Below are positions 1-8,131 of a stretch of DNA of 64,000 bases, piece after piece. Each line of letters opens with the position of its first letter. Position 1 is the first letter of the stretch. Position numbers and translations under genes: made by a program. The DNA is from Roseivivax sp. GX 12232 (GTDB lineage: Bacteria; Pseudomonadota; Alphaproteobacteria; Rhodobacterales; Rhodobacteraceae). A model generated the notes under the pieces. It made no database searches and was not told the DNA's origin. It was given only the letters and a program-made list of their open reading frames with translations. Location of the stretch: contig NZ_JAJSEC010000007.1 of assembly GCF_021272185.1 (NCBI RefSeq), forward strand, positions 173,948 to 237,947, read 5' to 3'.

Positions 1-900
1 GGCCGAGAAGGCGGGGGCGCAGACGGCGATGTTCTTCTTGCCCCCTTCCGAGGCCAGCCGCGCGACCTCTTCCACGGTATAGGGTTTGAGCCATTCCTCG
101 GGCCCGAAGCGCGACTGGAAGGTGGTGGTGATCTCGGTGTCTTCCCAGCCCAGCCGCTCCTTCAGGAGCCGCGTCGTCTTCGCGCATTGGCAGTGGTAGG
201 GATCGCCCTCGAGCAGGTAGCGCTTGGGCACACCGTGGTAGGAACAGACCAGGATGTCGGGCCGGGTCTCCATCTGCCCGTAGGCGCGTTCGATCGAGCG
301 CGCCAGCGCGTCGATATAGAGCGGATGCTCGTAATAGGGATCGACCGTGCGCACCGTGGGCTGCCACTTCTCTTCCATCAGGGCGCGGAAGAACTGGTCG
401 TTGGCCGTGGCCGAGGTGGCGCCCGCGTAATGCGGATACAGCGGGAAGAACAGGATCTTGCGGCAGCCCGCGGCGACCATCTCGCGGACCTTGGAGCGGG
501 TCGAGGGGTTGCCGTAGCGCATGCAGAAATCGACCATGACCTCGTCGCCATGGGCCGCTTCCATGGCCCGGGCGATCTTGGCGGTCTGGTCCTTGGTGAT
601 GGTCATCAAGGGGCTCTCGCCCTTGTCCTCGTTCCAGATCGACTTGTAGGCCTCGCCGCTGGAAAAGGGCCGCTTGGTCAGGATCACCAGCTGCAGGAGC
701 GGCTGCCAGAGCCAGGGCGAATAGTCGATCACCCGCCGGTCCGAGAGGAACTCGTTCAGATACCGGCGCATCGACCAGTAGTCGTAATTGTCCGGCGTGC
801 CGAGGTTGGCCAGGAGGACGCCGACCTTGCCGGCGGCGACCTTGGGGTGATCGGCGGGCGCATTCGGGGGTCGAACCGCGGATTTCGTGCTATCCAGCAT
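1..900 (-). CDS. hemH: Ferrochelatase, 3' end beyond window
   Basis: Ferrochelatase inserts ferrous iron into protoporphyrin IX, the last step of protoheme synthesis. The gene reads leftward from the ATG at 900 and is still open at base 1, giving 300 codons; the family is usually about 340-350 residues, so roughly the last 50 are outside the window. Visible family motifs are VGVLLANLGTPD near residue 26, FFPLYPHYAGAT in the middle, SYHGVPKRY near residue 220 (its His is the expected metal/porphyrin ligand) and GDPYHCQC just after. It lies 66 bp downstream of a methyltransferase on the same strand and may be co-transcribed with it. The assignment is secure; only the C-terminus cannot be judged. 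Confidence 0.95.
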   Translation of the reverse strand, partial: MLDSTKSAVRPPNAPADHPKVAAGKVGVLLANLGTPDNYDYWSMRRYLNEFLSDRRVIDYSPWLWQPLLQLVILTKRPFSSGEAYKSIWNEDKGESPLMTITKDQTAKIARAMEAAHGDEVMVDFCMRYGNPSTRSKVREMVAAGCRKILFFPLYPHYAGATSATANDQFFRALMEEKWQPTVRTVDPYYEHPLYIDALARSIERAYGQMETRPDILVCSYHGVPKRYLLEGDPYHCQCAKTTRLLKERLGWEDTEITTTFQSRFGPEEWLKPYTVEEVARLASEGGKKNIAVCAPAFSA

Positions 901-966
901 GGATGAGGGCCCCTGCTTTGGAATGGGTCTAAACTCGATCCGTAACTAACGTCCCGGTCCCCGGGG

Positions 967-1794
967 TCAATCTTTGAGCTTGGTCTCCCGGGTACCCAGG
1001 GCCTCGGCGAGGCTGGCCGTGGCCGAGCCCGGCCGCAGCGGCTTCGGCTGGCTCTCGTCGGGCGCCCAGCCGGTCAGGGTCACAAGCTCATAGGTCGCGC
1101 GCACCCGGCCCTCGGCGTCGCCATGGGCCTCGGCATAGACCTCGGCCGCGCGGATCAGCACGGAACGGCGGGTAAAATGCCGCAGGCGGTCGGCCAGGGC
1201 ATTGGTCTCGCCCATGGCGCGCAGGTCGCGCATCAGGTGCAGCGCCGAGGCATAGGTCACGTTCAGAGGCAGCGCATCGGCGACCGGCATGGCAAGCCCC
1301 GCCCGCTGCAGAAGCGCGCCGAGGTCGCGGATGTCGCCCATGGGCGCCACGCGCGGGCTGAGCCCGCCGGTCACCTCGACCTCGGCCTGGCCCAGCGCCT
1401 GGCGCAGCTCGGTCAGGGTGCGGCCGCCGAAGGCCACGCCGAGGAACAGCCCGTCGGGCTTCAGCGCGCGGCGGCACTGGATGATCTGGCCCACCGGGTC
1501 GTCGGCCCAATGCAGCGCCAGGGCGTGGATCACCAGGTCATGCGCGCCTTCCTCGAGGTCGAGCACCTCGTCGTCGGCGACGATCCGGGCCTCGGGAAAA
1601 AGCGGCGCCCAGATATCGGGATAGGCGGTCACCACCACCGGCGCGCTAAACCGTCTGTTAACCACGGCGAGGCGATCCTGCACATCCTCGGCGGCGGCCT
1701 CCTGCAGGAACAGGGCGGGCGCCTCGGCCGCGCGGGTGCGATGCGCGGCAAGCGCTGGGCGGTCGGTCAGTTTCGGGGTGTCGGTCTCGGCCAT
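967..1794 (-). CDS. SAM-dependent methyltransferase (BioC/NDUFAF5-like)
   Basis: A 275-residue class I methyltransferase. It shows the type 11 methyltransferase pattern: a short N-terminal region containing RLAVVNRRF, a weak SAM-binding strand around VVVTAYPDIW, the acidic turn LDLEEGAHDLVIHALALHW, and the post-core segment CRRALKPDGLFLGVAFGG. This resembles the BioC/NDUFAF5-type proteins found next to comF in related bacteria. The substrate cannot be told from sequence; malonyl-ACP or a protein arginine are possibilities known for relatives. I chose the ATG at 1794; a TTG three codons upstream (1803) is in frame but has no better ribosome site. It is divergent from comF with only about 14 bp between the two start codons. 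Confidence 0.75.
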   Translation of the reverse strand: MAETDTPKLTDRPALAAHRTRAAEAPALFLQEAAAEDVQDRLAVVNRRFSAPVVVTAYPDIWAPLFPEARIVADDEVLDLEEGAHDLVIHALALHWADDPVGQIIQCRRALKPDGLFLGVAFGGRTLTELRQALGQAEVEVTGGLSPRVAPMGDIRDLGALLQRAGLAMPVADALPLNVTYASALHLMRDLRAMGETNALADRLRHFTRRSVLIRAAEVYAEAHGDAEGRVRATYELVTLTGWAPDESQPKPLRPGSATASLAEALGTRETKLKD

Positions 1795-1808
1795 GGGGGG
1801 CAAATAAG

Positions 1809-2537
1809 GTGCGGCTACCCGGCTTGCAAACCGCGCGCGACCTGATCTTTCCGCCGCGCTGCCTGGCCTGCGGCGGGCTGACCGCGCCCGAGGGTGCGCT
1901 CTGCGGTCCCTGCTGGCGCGAGACGCCCTTTGTCACCGGGCTGAGCTGCGGGCTCTGCGGGCTGCCGCTCCCGGGCGAGGGCGGGCCGGGGGCGCGCTGC
2001 GACGACTGCCTGCGGATCACCCGGCCCTGGGCCGCAGGGCGGGCGGCGCTCCTTTATCGCGGGCGGGCGCGGGAGCTGGTCTTGCAACTCAAGCACGCGG
2101 ACCGCCACGACATCGCGCCCGCCGCCGGGGCCTGGATGGCCCGCGCGGGGGCGCCGATTCTGTCGCAGGACTGCCTGCTGGTGCCGATCCCGCTGCACCC
2201 GCTGCGGCTGATCCGGCGGCGCTACAACCAGTCGGCGCTCCTGGCCGGGGCGCTGGCACGCGAGACCGGCCTGACCGCGGCGCCCCGGGCGCTGCGGCGG
2301 CACCGGGCGACGCCCAGCCTCGACGGATTGCGCCGCGACGACCGGTTTTCCGCCGTGACAGGGTCGATTTCCGTGACCCCGGGGCAGGGGAACGTCGTCT
2401 CGGGGCGCGACGTTGTGCTGGTGGACGACGTTCTGACGTCCGGCGCCACATTCGCCGCCGCGACCACGGCGCTTCTGGCCGCAGGCGCACAGCGGGTCTG
2501 CGTTCTCGCGCTGGCACGCGTGGCCAAGGACGCCTAA
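1809..2537 (+). CDS. comF: ComF family phosphoribosyltransferase-like protein
   Basis: A 242-residue ComF/GntX-family protein. The N-terminus carries a four-cysteine zinc ribbon (CLACGG near 18-23, CGPCW near 32, then CGLCG and CDDC). The C-terminal phosphoribosyltransferase-like domain contains VPIPLHPLRLIRRRYNQS and the PRPP-binding loop DVVLVDDVLTSGAT near residue 200. In naturally competent bacteria ComF helps single-stranded DNA enter the cytoplasm; in others the role is unclear. The start is not an ATG: GTG at 1809 gives the full N-terminus, and TTG at 1824 would remove five residues. No clear Shine-Dalgarno sequence precedes either. Divergent neighbour 14 bp away; grxC follows after 30 bp. 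Confidence 0.88.
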   Translation: MRLPGLQTARDLIFPPRCLACGGLTAPEGALCGPCWRETPFVTGLSCGLCGLPLPGEGGPGARCDDCLRITRPWAAGRAALLYRGRARELVLQLKHADRHDIAPAAGAWMARAGAPILSQDCLLVPIPLHPLRLIRRRYNQSALLAGALARETGLTAAPRALRRHRATPSLDGLRRDDRFSAVTGSISVTPGQGNVVSGRDVVLVDDVLTSGATFAAATTALLAAGAQRVCVLALARVAKDA

Positions 2538-2567
2538 GTTCGTAACAACTTCGTTACGGAGGCTCTG

Positions 2568-2825
2568 ATGCCGAAAATTGAAATCTACACCTCGCCGCTC
2601 TGCGGCTTCTGCCATGCGGCCAAGCGGCTGCTCGCGCAGAAGAACGCCAGCTTCGTCGAGATCGACGTGATGGCGCATCCCGACCGCAAGCCCGAGATGA
2701 TCGACCGCGCGCATGGCGGCCGCACCGTGCCGCAGATCTTCATCGGCGATGAACACGTCGGCGGCTGCGACGAGCTCTACGCCCTCGACCGCGCCGGCAA
2801 GCTCGACCCGATGCTCGTGGCGTGA
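2568..2825 (+). CDS. grxC: Glutaredoxin 3
   Basis: An 85-residue glutaredoxin, the normal size for GrxC. It has the dithiol active site CGFC (Cys12 and Cys15), the cis-proline segment RTVPQIFIGDEHVGG, and the C-terminal glutathione-binding glycine pair followed by CDELYALDRAGKLD. It reduces disulfides and glutathionylated proteins in the cytoplasm using glutathione. The ATG at 2568 has GGAGG nine bases upstream. The stop codon overlaps the GTG start of the following amidase gene in a GTGA arrangement, so the two are probably translationally coupled. Confidence 0.95.
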   Translation: MPKIEIYTSPLCGFCHAAKRLLAQKNASFVEIDVMAHPDRKPEMIDRAHGGRTVPQIFIGDEHVGGCDELYALDRAGKLDPMLVA

Positions 2826-3652
2826 AGGCCGCGCTTCTGCAGATCACCTCGTCGGACGACCCCGCGGCCAACGCGCGGGTCGCCGGCGCGCTTGTTGCCC
2901 GCGCCGCCTCGGCTGGGGCGGGCTTCGTGCTGACCCCCGAGGTCACCAATTGCGTCTCGACCAGCCGCAGCCACCAGACCGAGGTGCTGCGCCCCGAGGC
3001 CGAGGATGTCACGCTGGCCACCCTGCGCGAGGCCGCGGCCAAACATGGCGTCTGGGTGCTGGCCGGGTCGCTGGCGCTGCGCTCCGAGCCGCCCGAGACG
3101 CGCTTTGCCAATCGCTCGATCCTGATCGACCCCGAGGGCGAAATCTCGGCGCGCTACGACAAGGCGCATATGTTCGACGTGCAGGTCTCGGAGCAGGAGA
3201 CCTACCGCGAAAGCGCGGGCTTCGCCCCGGGCGACCGCGCGGTGACCGCCGAGACGCCCTTTGGCACGCTGGGCCTCAGCATCTGCTACGACCTGCGCTT
3301 TCCCTATCTCTACCGCCGGCTGGCGCAGGCCGGCGCGACGATCCTGACCGTGCCCTCGGCCTTTTCCACCGCCACCGGCCCGCTACATTGGGAGCCGCTC
3401 TTGCGCGCCCGGGCGATCGAGACGGGGTCTTACGTGCTGGCGCCCGCGCAGGTCGGCATCCATGCCGCGACACGCGGCAAGCCGCGCAAGACCCATGGGC
3501 ACACTCTGGCGGTCTCGCCCTGGGGCGAGGTGCTGCTGGACGCGGGCACCGAGCCCGGCGTGCATCTGGTGGAAATCGACCCTGATGCGGCCCAGGAGGC
3601 CCGCGCCAAGGTGCCCTCGCTCTCGCATGACCGCGAGGTGAGCGGCCCGTGA
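2822..3652 (+). CDS. Carbon-nitrogen hydrolase, Nit1-type amidase
   Basis: A 276-residue nitrilase-superfamily enzyme. The catalytic Glu-Lys-Cys triad is visible: Glu in LTPEVTN (about residue 39), Lys in RYDKAHMFDV (about 113) and Cys in LSICYDLRFP (about 154). The sequence matches the branch containing mammalian Nit1 and bacterial deaminated-glutathione amidases, and sitting next to a glutaredoxin fits a glutathione-repair role; that function is inference from family and context. It starts with GTG overlapping the grxC stop and ends overlapping the GTG start of the MarR gene. Three genes thus overlap in a row, indicating one operon. Confidence 0.85.
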   Translation: MKAALLQITSSDDPAANARVAGALVARAASAGAGFVLTPEVTNCVSTSRSHQTEVLRPEAEDVTLATLREAAAKHGVWVLAGSLALRSEPPETRFANRSILIDPEGEISARYDKAHMFDVQVSEQETYRESAGFAPGDRAVTAETPFGTLGLSICYDLRFPYLYRRLAQAGATILTVPSAFSTATGPLHWEPLLRARAIETGSYVLAPAQVGIHAATRGKPRKTHGHTLAVSPWGEVLLDAGTEPGVHLVEIDPDAAQEARAKVPSLSHDREVSGP

Positions 3653-4086
3653 GCGGAGACGACGGCCTTGCGATCACGCTCTTTTCCGAGCTCTTGACCG
3701 CCGACCAGCTCTTGCGGGCGCGGCTCGCCAAGGCGCTGCCCGACCGGATGGAGCTGTCGCATTTCTCGGTGCTGAACCACCTCGCGCGCGGGGCGGAGAA
3801 GACGCCGGTGCAGCTCAGCCGGGTCTTCCATGTGACCCGGGGCGCGATGACCAACACGCTGTCGCGGCTCGAAGCGCAGGGCTATGTGCATGTCCGCCCC
3901 GACTGGGACGACGCGCGGCGCAAGCTCGTCTCGATCAGCCCGGCCGGGCTCGAGGCGCGCGACGCGGCGCTGCGGGCGATCATGCCCCTGGTCAGCGAGC
4001 TGGTGGGCGCGCTCGGCCGCGAGAAGGTGCGCGCGGCCATGCCGGTCCTGCGGGAGCTGCGCCTCCGGCTCGAATCCGAAGGGTAG
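3649..4086 (+). CDS. MarR family transcriptional regulator
   Basis: A 145-residue winged-helix regulator of MarR type. The helix-turn-helix and wing lie in the middle: LSHFSVLNHLARG, TPVQLSRVFHVTRGAMTNTL, then SRLEAQGYVHVRP followed by the DDARRK wing. N- and C-terminal helices would form the dimer interface. The ligand and targets are unknown; being the last gene of the comF-grxC-amidase cluster, it may regulate that operon or something elsewhere. It starts with GTG, four bases overlapping the upstream amidase stop, and its 3' end converges with ubiG eight bases away. Confidence 0.88.
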   Translation: MSGDDGLAITLFSELLTADQLLRARLAKALPDRMELSHFSVLNHLARGAEKTPVQLSRVFHVTRGAMTNTLSRLEAQGYVHVRPDWDDARRKLVSISPAGLEARDAALRAIMPLVSELVGALGREKVRAAMPVLRELRLRLESEG

Positions 4087-4094
4087 GCCGAGGC

Positions 4095-4850
4095 TCAGTC
4101 CCCGGGCACCAGCGCCGTCATGGCGTAGTTCACCGAGAGATCATTGGGCGAAAGCGACCAGTCCCAGCGGATCGGGTCGAAGACCATGCCCTTGCGGTCC
4201 ACCACGTCGAGCCCGGCGCCGCTCAGCATCGCTTCAAGCTCGTCGGGGGTGATGAATTTCGCCCAGTCGTGGGTGCCGCGCGTCAGCCAGCGCAGCAGCC
4301 ATTCCGCCCCGAGGATCGCCGCGCCAAAGGCCTTGGCGGTGCGGTTCAGGGTCGAGACCATGACCAGCCCGCCGGGCCGCGCCAGCCCGCCCGCGACCGC
4401 CAGGAAGGCGGCGGGATCGGCGACATGTTCCACCACCTCGAAGGCCAGAACCGCGTCGAAACGCGCGCCCTCGGCGGCCAGCGCCTCGGCGCTCATGTGG
4501 CGGTAGTCGATCACCAGCCCCTGCGCCTCGGCATGGGTGCGGGCGACGGGAATATTGCCGCCCGCCGCGTCGATGCCCGTGACCTCGGCCCCGAGCCGCG
4601 CCAGCGGTTCGGCCAGAAGCCCGCCGCCGCAGCCGATGTCCAGCACCTTGAGCCCCGCGAAAGGCCGCGCGTCGCGGCGGTCGCGGTCGAACTCGGCGGC
4701 GATCTGCCCGGCGATGTAATCGAGCCGGCAGGGGTTCATCTCGTGCAGGGGGCGAAACTTGCCGTTGGGGTCCCACCATTCGGCGGCCATGGCCTCGAAT
4801 TTCGCGACCTCCGCGGGATCGACGCTGGCGGTCTCTGGGCTTGGGGTCAT
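4095..4850 (-). CDS. ubiG: Ubiquinone biosynthesis O-methyltransferase
   Basis: A 251-residue UbiG: it O-methylates two intermediates of ubiquinone synthesis. The N-terminus has the diagnostic [20 protein letters not shown] and [12 protein letters not shown] segments, followed by the SAM-binding glycine motif [18 protein letters not shown] and the acidic strand [26 protein letters not shown] and [15 protein letters not shown] are later conserved blocks. The chosen start is the ATG at 4850 ([12 protein letters not shown]); the reading frame stays open upstream to 4907 but that extension does not look like UbiG. It is divergent from the peptidase gene, with a 49-bp shared promoter region. Confidence 0.94.
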   Translation of the reverse strand: MTPSPETASVDPAEVAKFEAMAAEWWDPNGKFRPLHEMNPCRLDYIAGQIAAEFDRDRRDARPFAGLKVLDIGCGGGLLAEPLARLGAEVTGIDAAGGNIPVARTHAEAQGLVIDYRHMSAEALAAEGARFDAVLAFEVVEHVADPAAFLAVAGGLARPGGLVMVSTLNRTAKAFGAAILGAEWLLRWLTRGTHDWAKFITPDELEAMLSGAGLDVVDRKGMVFDPIRWDWSLSPNDLSVNYAMTALVPGD

Positions 4851-4899
4851 CGGCAGAATCTCATGGTCTTTCCGGTGTTCTCTCTCATATAGGAAGGGC

Positions 4900-5868
4900 A
4901 TGGACAAAGACCTGGGTCAAAAGCGCGCCGTTCAGTATCTCTACCCGCCCCGCGATCCCTTCGACCAGCGAATGGTTCCGGTCTCGGGCGGTCACACGAT
5001 CTACGTCGAACAATGCGGCCGGCCCGACGGCATCCCGGTCATCGTGCTGCACGGCGGCCCGGGGGGCGGCTGTTCGCCCGCCATGCGGCGCTATTTCGAC
5101 CCCGAGCACTACCGCGTCGTCCTGTTCGACCAGCGCGGCTGCGGCCGCTCGCGGCCCCATGCCAGCGTCACCGAGAACACCACCTGGGACCTCGTCTCCG
5201 ACATCGAGACGATCCGCGCCGAGCTGGGCATCGACCGGTTCATCGTCTTCGGCGGCTCCTGGGGCGCGACCCTGTCGCTGATCTACGCGATCTCGCATCC
5301 CGAGGCGGTGCGCCAGCTGGTGCTGCGCGGCGTCTTCCTGATGACCCAGGTCGAGCTCGACTGGTTCTACGGCGGCGGCGCGGGGCAGTTCTGGCCCGAG
5401 ACCTGGGCGCGGTTCCGCGACCTGATCCCGCCGGACGAACGCCACGACATGATCGCGGCCTATCACCGGCGGCTCTTCTGCGGCGACCTGCGGATCGAGA
5501 CCCAGTTCGCCCGCGCCTGGTCCTCCTGGGAGAACGCCCTGGCCTCGATCCATTCCTCGGGCTCGGGCGGAGAGGCACCCGGCGACTACGCCCGCGCCTT
5601 CGCGCGGCTCGAAAACCATTATTTCACCCACAAGGGCTTCCTCGAGGAAGACGGCTGGATTCTCAAGAACATCGACCGCATCCAGCACATCCCCGGGGTG
5701 ATCGTGCAGGGCCGCTACGACATGATCTGCCCGCCCGCCCGGGCCTGGGAGCTGGCGCGCAAATGGCGCAGTTCCGACCTTCGGATGATCCGCAACGCGG
5801 GCCACGCGCTCTCCGAGCCGGGCATCAGCGCCGAGCTGGTCCGGGCCATGGATGAATTGACCGGATAA
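4900..5868 (+). CDS. pip: Prolyl aminopeptidase
   Basis: A 322-residue alpha/beta-hydrolase of the proline iminopeptidase family (S33), which removes N-terminal proline from peptides in the cytoplasm. Diagnostic features are the oxyanion segment [25 protein letters not shown], the nucleophile elbow [11 protein letters not shown] (catalytic Ser), and the C-terminal acid and His regions [11 protein letters not shown] and [12 protein letters not shown]. Start: the ATG at 4900 follows AGGAAGG; the frame is open further upstream into ubiG on the other strand but that portion is not family-like. It lies immediately upstream of a peptide ABC importer, so imported peptides could feed this peptidase (inference). 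Confidence 0.93.
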   Translation: MDKDLGQKRAVQYLYPPRDPFDQRMVPVSGGHTIYVEQCGRPDGIPVIVLHGGPGGGCSPAMRRYFDPEHYRVVLFDQRGCGRSRPHASVTENTTWDLVSDIETIRAELGIDRFIVFGGSWGATLSLIYAISHPEAVRQLVLRGVFLMTQVELDWFYGGGAGQFWPETWARFRDLIPPDERHDMIAAYHRRLFCGDLRIETQFARAWSSWENALASIHSSGSGGEAPGDYARAFARLENHYFTHKGFLEEDGWILKNIDRIQHIPGVIVQGRYDMICPPARAWELARKWRSSDLRMIRNAGHALSEPGISAELVRAMDELTG

Positions 5869-5963
5869 TCAATTCCTTGGCCGCTCCGGGGCACAAGGCT
5901 TTACATTAAGCCCTAAGGCGTTAATTTGTCCGCAACTTCCGCGACAGGAAATTGCCGGAAACC

Positions 5964-6959
5964 GTGTCAAGTGTAGCAAAAATTATTGGCCAGAGGCTCC
6001 TGTTAGGGCTTCTGACGCTGTTCGTCATCTCCGTCATCATCTTCACCGCGGTGAACATGTTGCCGGGGGACTTCGCGCAGGCCGTGCTGGGCCAGGGCGC
6101 CACGCCCGAGGCGGTGGCCGCGATCCGCCGCGACCTCGGGCTCGATCAGCCCTTCCTAGTGCGCTACTGGAGCTGGCTCTCGGACATGCTGAGGGGCGAC
6201 CTCGGCACCTCTTTCGCGCAGGCCAATTTCGCCACCTTCACCGGCAACGAAAGCCAGGCCGGGGCGACGGTCATGGCGCAGATCGGGCCGCGCTTCGAGA
6301 ACACGCTCTTCCTCGCCGGTGTCACCGCGATGATCGCGGTGCCCTTCGCGGTGGGTCTCGGCATCCTCTCGGCGCTGTTCCGCAACTCGGCCTTCGACAA
6401 GGGCGCCAATGTCTTCGCGCTGACCTCGATCTCGAGCCCCGAGTTCTTCCTGGCCTATGTGCTGATCCTCTTCCTGGCGGTGCTGAACCCGATCCTGCCG
6501 TCGCTCTCGAACATCTACGAGGGCATGGGCATGGGTGAGCGGCTCCAGCGCACGCTCCTGCCGGCGCTGACGCTGACGCTGGTGGTCACCGCGCATATGA
6601 TGCGGATGACCCGCGCGGCGATCATCAACCTCCTGGCCTCGCCCTACATCGAGATGGCCCGGCTCAAGGGCATCAAGCCGATGCGGGTGATCGTGCGCCA
6701 CGCGCTGCCCAACGCCCTGGCGCCGATCATCAACGTGATCGCGATCAACCTCGCCTATCTCATCACCGGCGTCGTCGTCGTCGAGGTGGTCTTCGTCTAT
6801 CCCGGCATCGGCCAGCTCTTCGTCGACAGCGTGAAGATCCGCGACATCCCCGTGGTGCAGGCCTGCTGCCTGATCTTCGCCGCCGCCTATATCCTGCTGA
6901 ACCTCATGGCCGACATCTTCTCCATCCTCTCCAACCCGCGGCTGAGGCACCCGAAATGA
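5964..6959 (+). CDS. ABC peptide importer permease 1 (DppB/OppB type)
   Basis: An inner-membrane permease of about 331 residues. The N-terminus has the family hallmark: a first membrane helix (GLLTLFVISVIIFTAVNMLPG), then GLDQPFLVRYWSWLSDMLRGDLG. Several more helices follow, and the cytoplasmic EAA loop reads EMARLKGIKPMRVIVRHALPNA. The start is uncertain: GTG at 5964 after GGAAAC, or TTG at 5952 after AGGAAA. The end overlaps the next permease by ATGA. This is the first gene of a four-gene importer operon. Substrate is likely di- or oligopeptides or a related solute, judged only from family. Confidence 0.9.
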   Translation: MSSVAKIIGQRLLLGLLTLFVISVIIFTAVNMLPGDFAQAVLGQGATPEAVAAIRRDLGLDQPFLVRYWSWLSDMLRGDLGTSFAQANFATFTGNESQAGATVMAQIGPRFENTLFLAGVTAMIAVPFAVGLGILSALFRNSAFDKGANVFALTSISSPEFFLAYVLILFLAVLNPILPSLSNIYEGMGMGERLQRTLLPALTLTLVVTAHMMRMTRAAIINLLASPYIEMARLKGIKPMRVIVRHALPNALAPIINVIAINLAYLITGVVVVEVVFVYPGIGQLFVDSVKIRDIPVVQACCLIFAAAYILLNLMADIFSILSNPRLRHPK

Positions 6960-8128
6960 GCTTCTGGACCTGGACCCTCGCGATCGCGCTGGCGGTCTTC
7001 GGCGGCGCCTGGCTGATGCGGGCGCTGGGCCGCAGGCTCACCGGCAATGCGCCCTATTTCCGCGACATGCCCTATGCGGTGGCCTTCGGCTATGTCGCCG
7101 CGGTGGCGGCCGTGATCGGCGGGGCGGTGCTTTGGGTGCAGCCCAACGCGGTCTTCTTCCGCTGGGCGGTGCAGGGCTTCGTGATCGCAGCGGCGCTGGC
7201 CTTCGTCTTCCGGCTGGCGGGGCGGCACATCGGCTCCGAGGGCACCCGAAAGGCCTTCCGCACGATGCCGCTGACCGCCGCCTTCGGCATCCTCACGATC
7301 CTCGTCTACGCGGTGCTGGCGATCTTCGCGGGGCTTCTCGCGCCCTACGGGCAGGCCGAGGTCTTCGCCCAGCCCAACATGCTGCCCGGCGGCGACCCGG
7401 CGAGCGGCGGCGACCCGGCGCATCCGCTCGGGACCGACCAGATCGGGCGCGACCTGCTGACCCGGCTGATCTACGGCGCGCAGAACACCGTGGGCATCGC
7501 CTTCGCGACGACCTGCCTGGCCTTCCTGCTGGGCGGCTCGCTGGGCTTTCTCGCGGCGGTGATCGGCGGCTGGTTCGACAACCTCCTGAGCCGGGCGGTG
7601 GATGTGCTCATGGCCATCCCCTCGCTGATCTTCGCGCTCCTGCTGATGACCATCGCCAGCGCCTGGGCGGGGTCGGAACGCTGGCTGCTGACGATCTACA
7701 TGATCGTCATAATCGCGGTGATCGATTCGACCCGGGTGTTCCGGCTGGCCCGCGCGGTCGGGCAGAACATCGTCGTGATGGACTACATCGAGGCCGCCAA
7801 GCTGCGCGGCGAGGGCCTGCGCTACCTGATCTTCCGCGAGATCCTGCCCAATGCGACCGCGCCGCTCCTGGCCGAGTTCGGCCTGCGCTTCTGCTTCGTC
7901 TTCCTGACCATCGCGGCGCTGTCCTTCCTTGGCGTGGGCATCCAGCCGCCGCTGGCGGACTGGGGCACCATGGTCCGCGACCTGGCGCAATTCATCAACT
8001 TCGCCGCCTTCTCGCCCCTGGCCGCCGCGCTGCCGCTCATGGCGGCCGGGGCCATCGCGCTTTTGACGGTGGCGGTCAACTTCGTGGTGGACTGGGTGCT
8101 GCACCGGTCCTCGGGGCTGAAGGACTGA
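6956..8128 (+). CDS. ABC peptide importer permease 2 (DppC/OppC type, extended)
   Basis: The partner permease, 390 residues. The family core starts near residue 100 with a helix (LTILVYAVLAIFAGLLAPYG), followed by HPLGTDQIGRDLLTRLIYGA, the typical DppC/OppC block, and the EAA loop EAAKLRGEGLRYLIFREILP. Relatives are usually about 280-310 residues. The extra roughly 90 N-terminal residues contain two or three additional hydrophobic segments (about residues 4-25, 42-62 and 68-88), which is unusual. It overlaps the upstream permease (ATGA), and the ATPase gene starts three bases after its stop, so translation is coupled throughout. Confidence 0.9.
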   Translation: MSFWTWTLAIALAVFGGAWLMRALGRRLTGNAPYFRDMPYAVAFGYVAAVAAVIGGAVLWVQPNAVFFRWAVQGFVIAAALAFVFRLAGRHIGSEGTRKAFRTMPLTAAFGILTILVYAVLAIFAGLLAPYGQAEVFAQPNMLPGGDPASGGDPAHPLGTDQIGRDLLTRLIYGAQNTVGIAFATTCLAFLLGGSLGFLAAVIGGWFDNLLSRAVDVLMAIPSLIFALLLMTIASAWAGSERWLLTIYMIVIIAVIDSTRVFRLARAVGQNIVVMDYIEAAKLRGEGLRYLIFREILPNATAPLLAEFGLRFCFVFLTIAALSFLGVGIQPPLADWGTMVRDLAQFINFAAFSPLAAALPLMAAGAIALLTVAVNFVVDWVLHRSSGLKD

Positions 8129-8131
8129 GCC

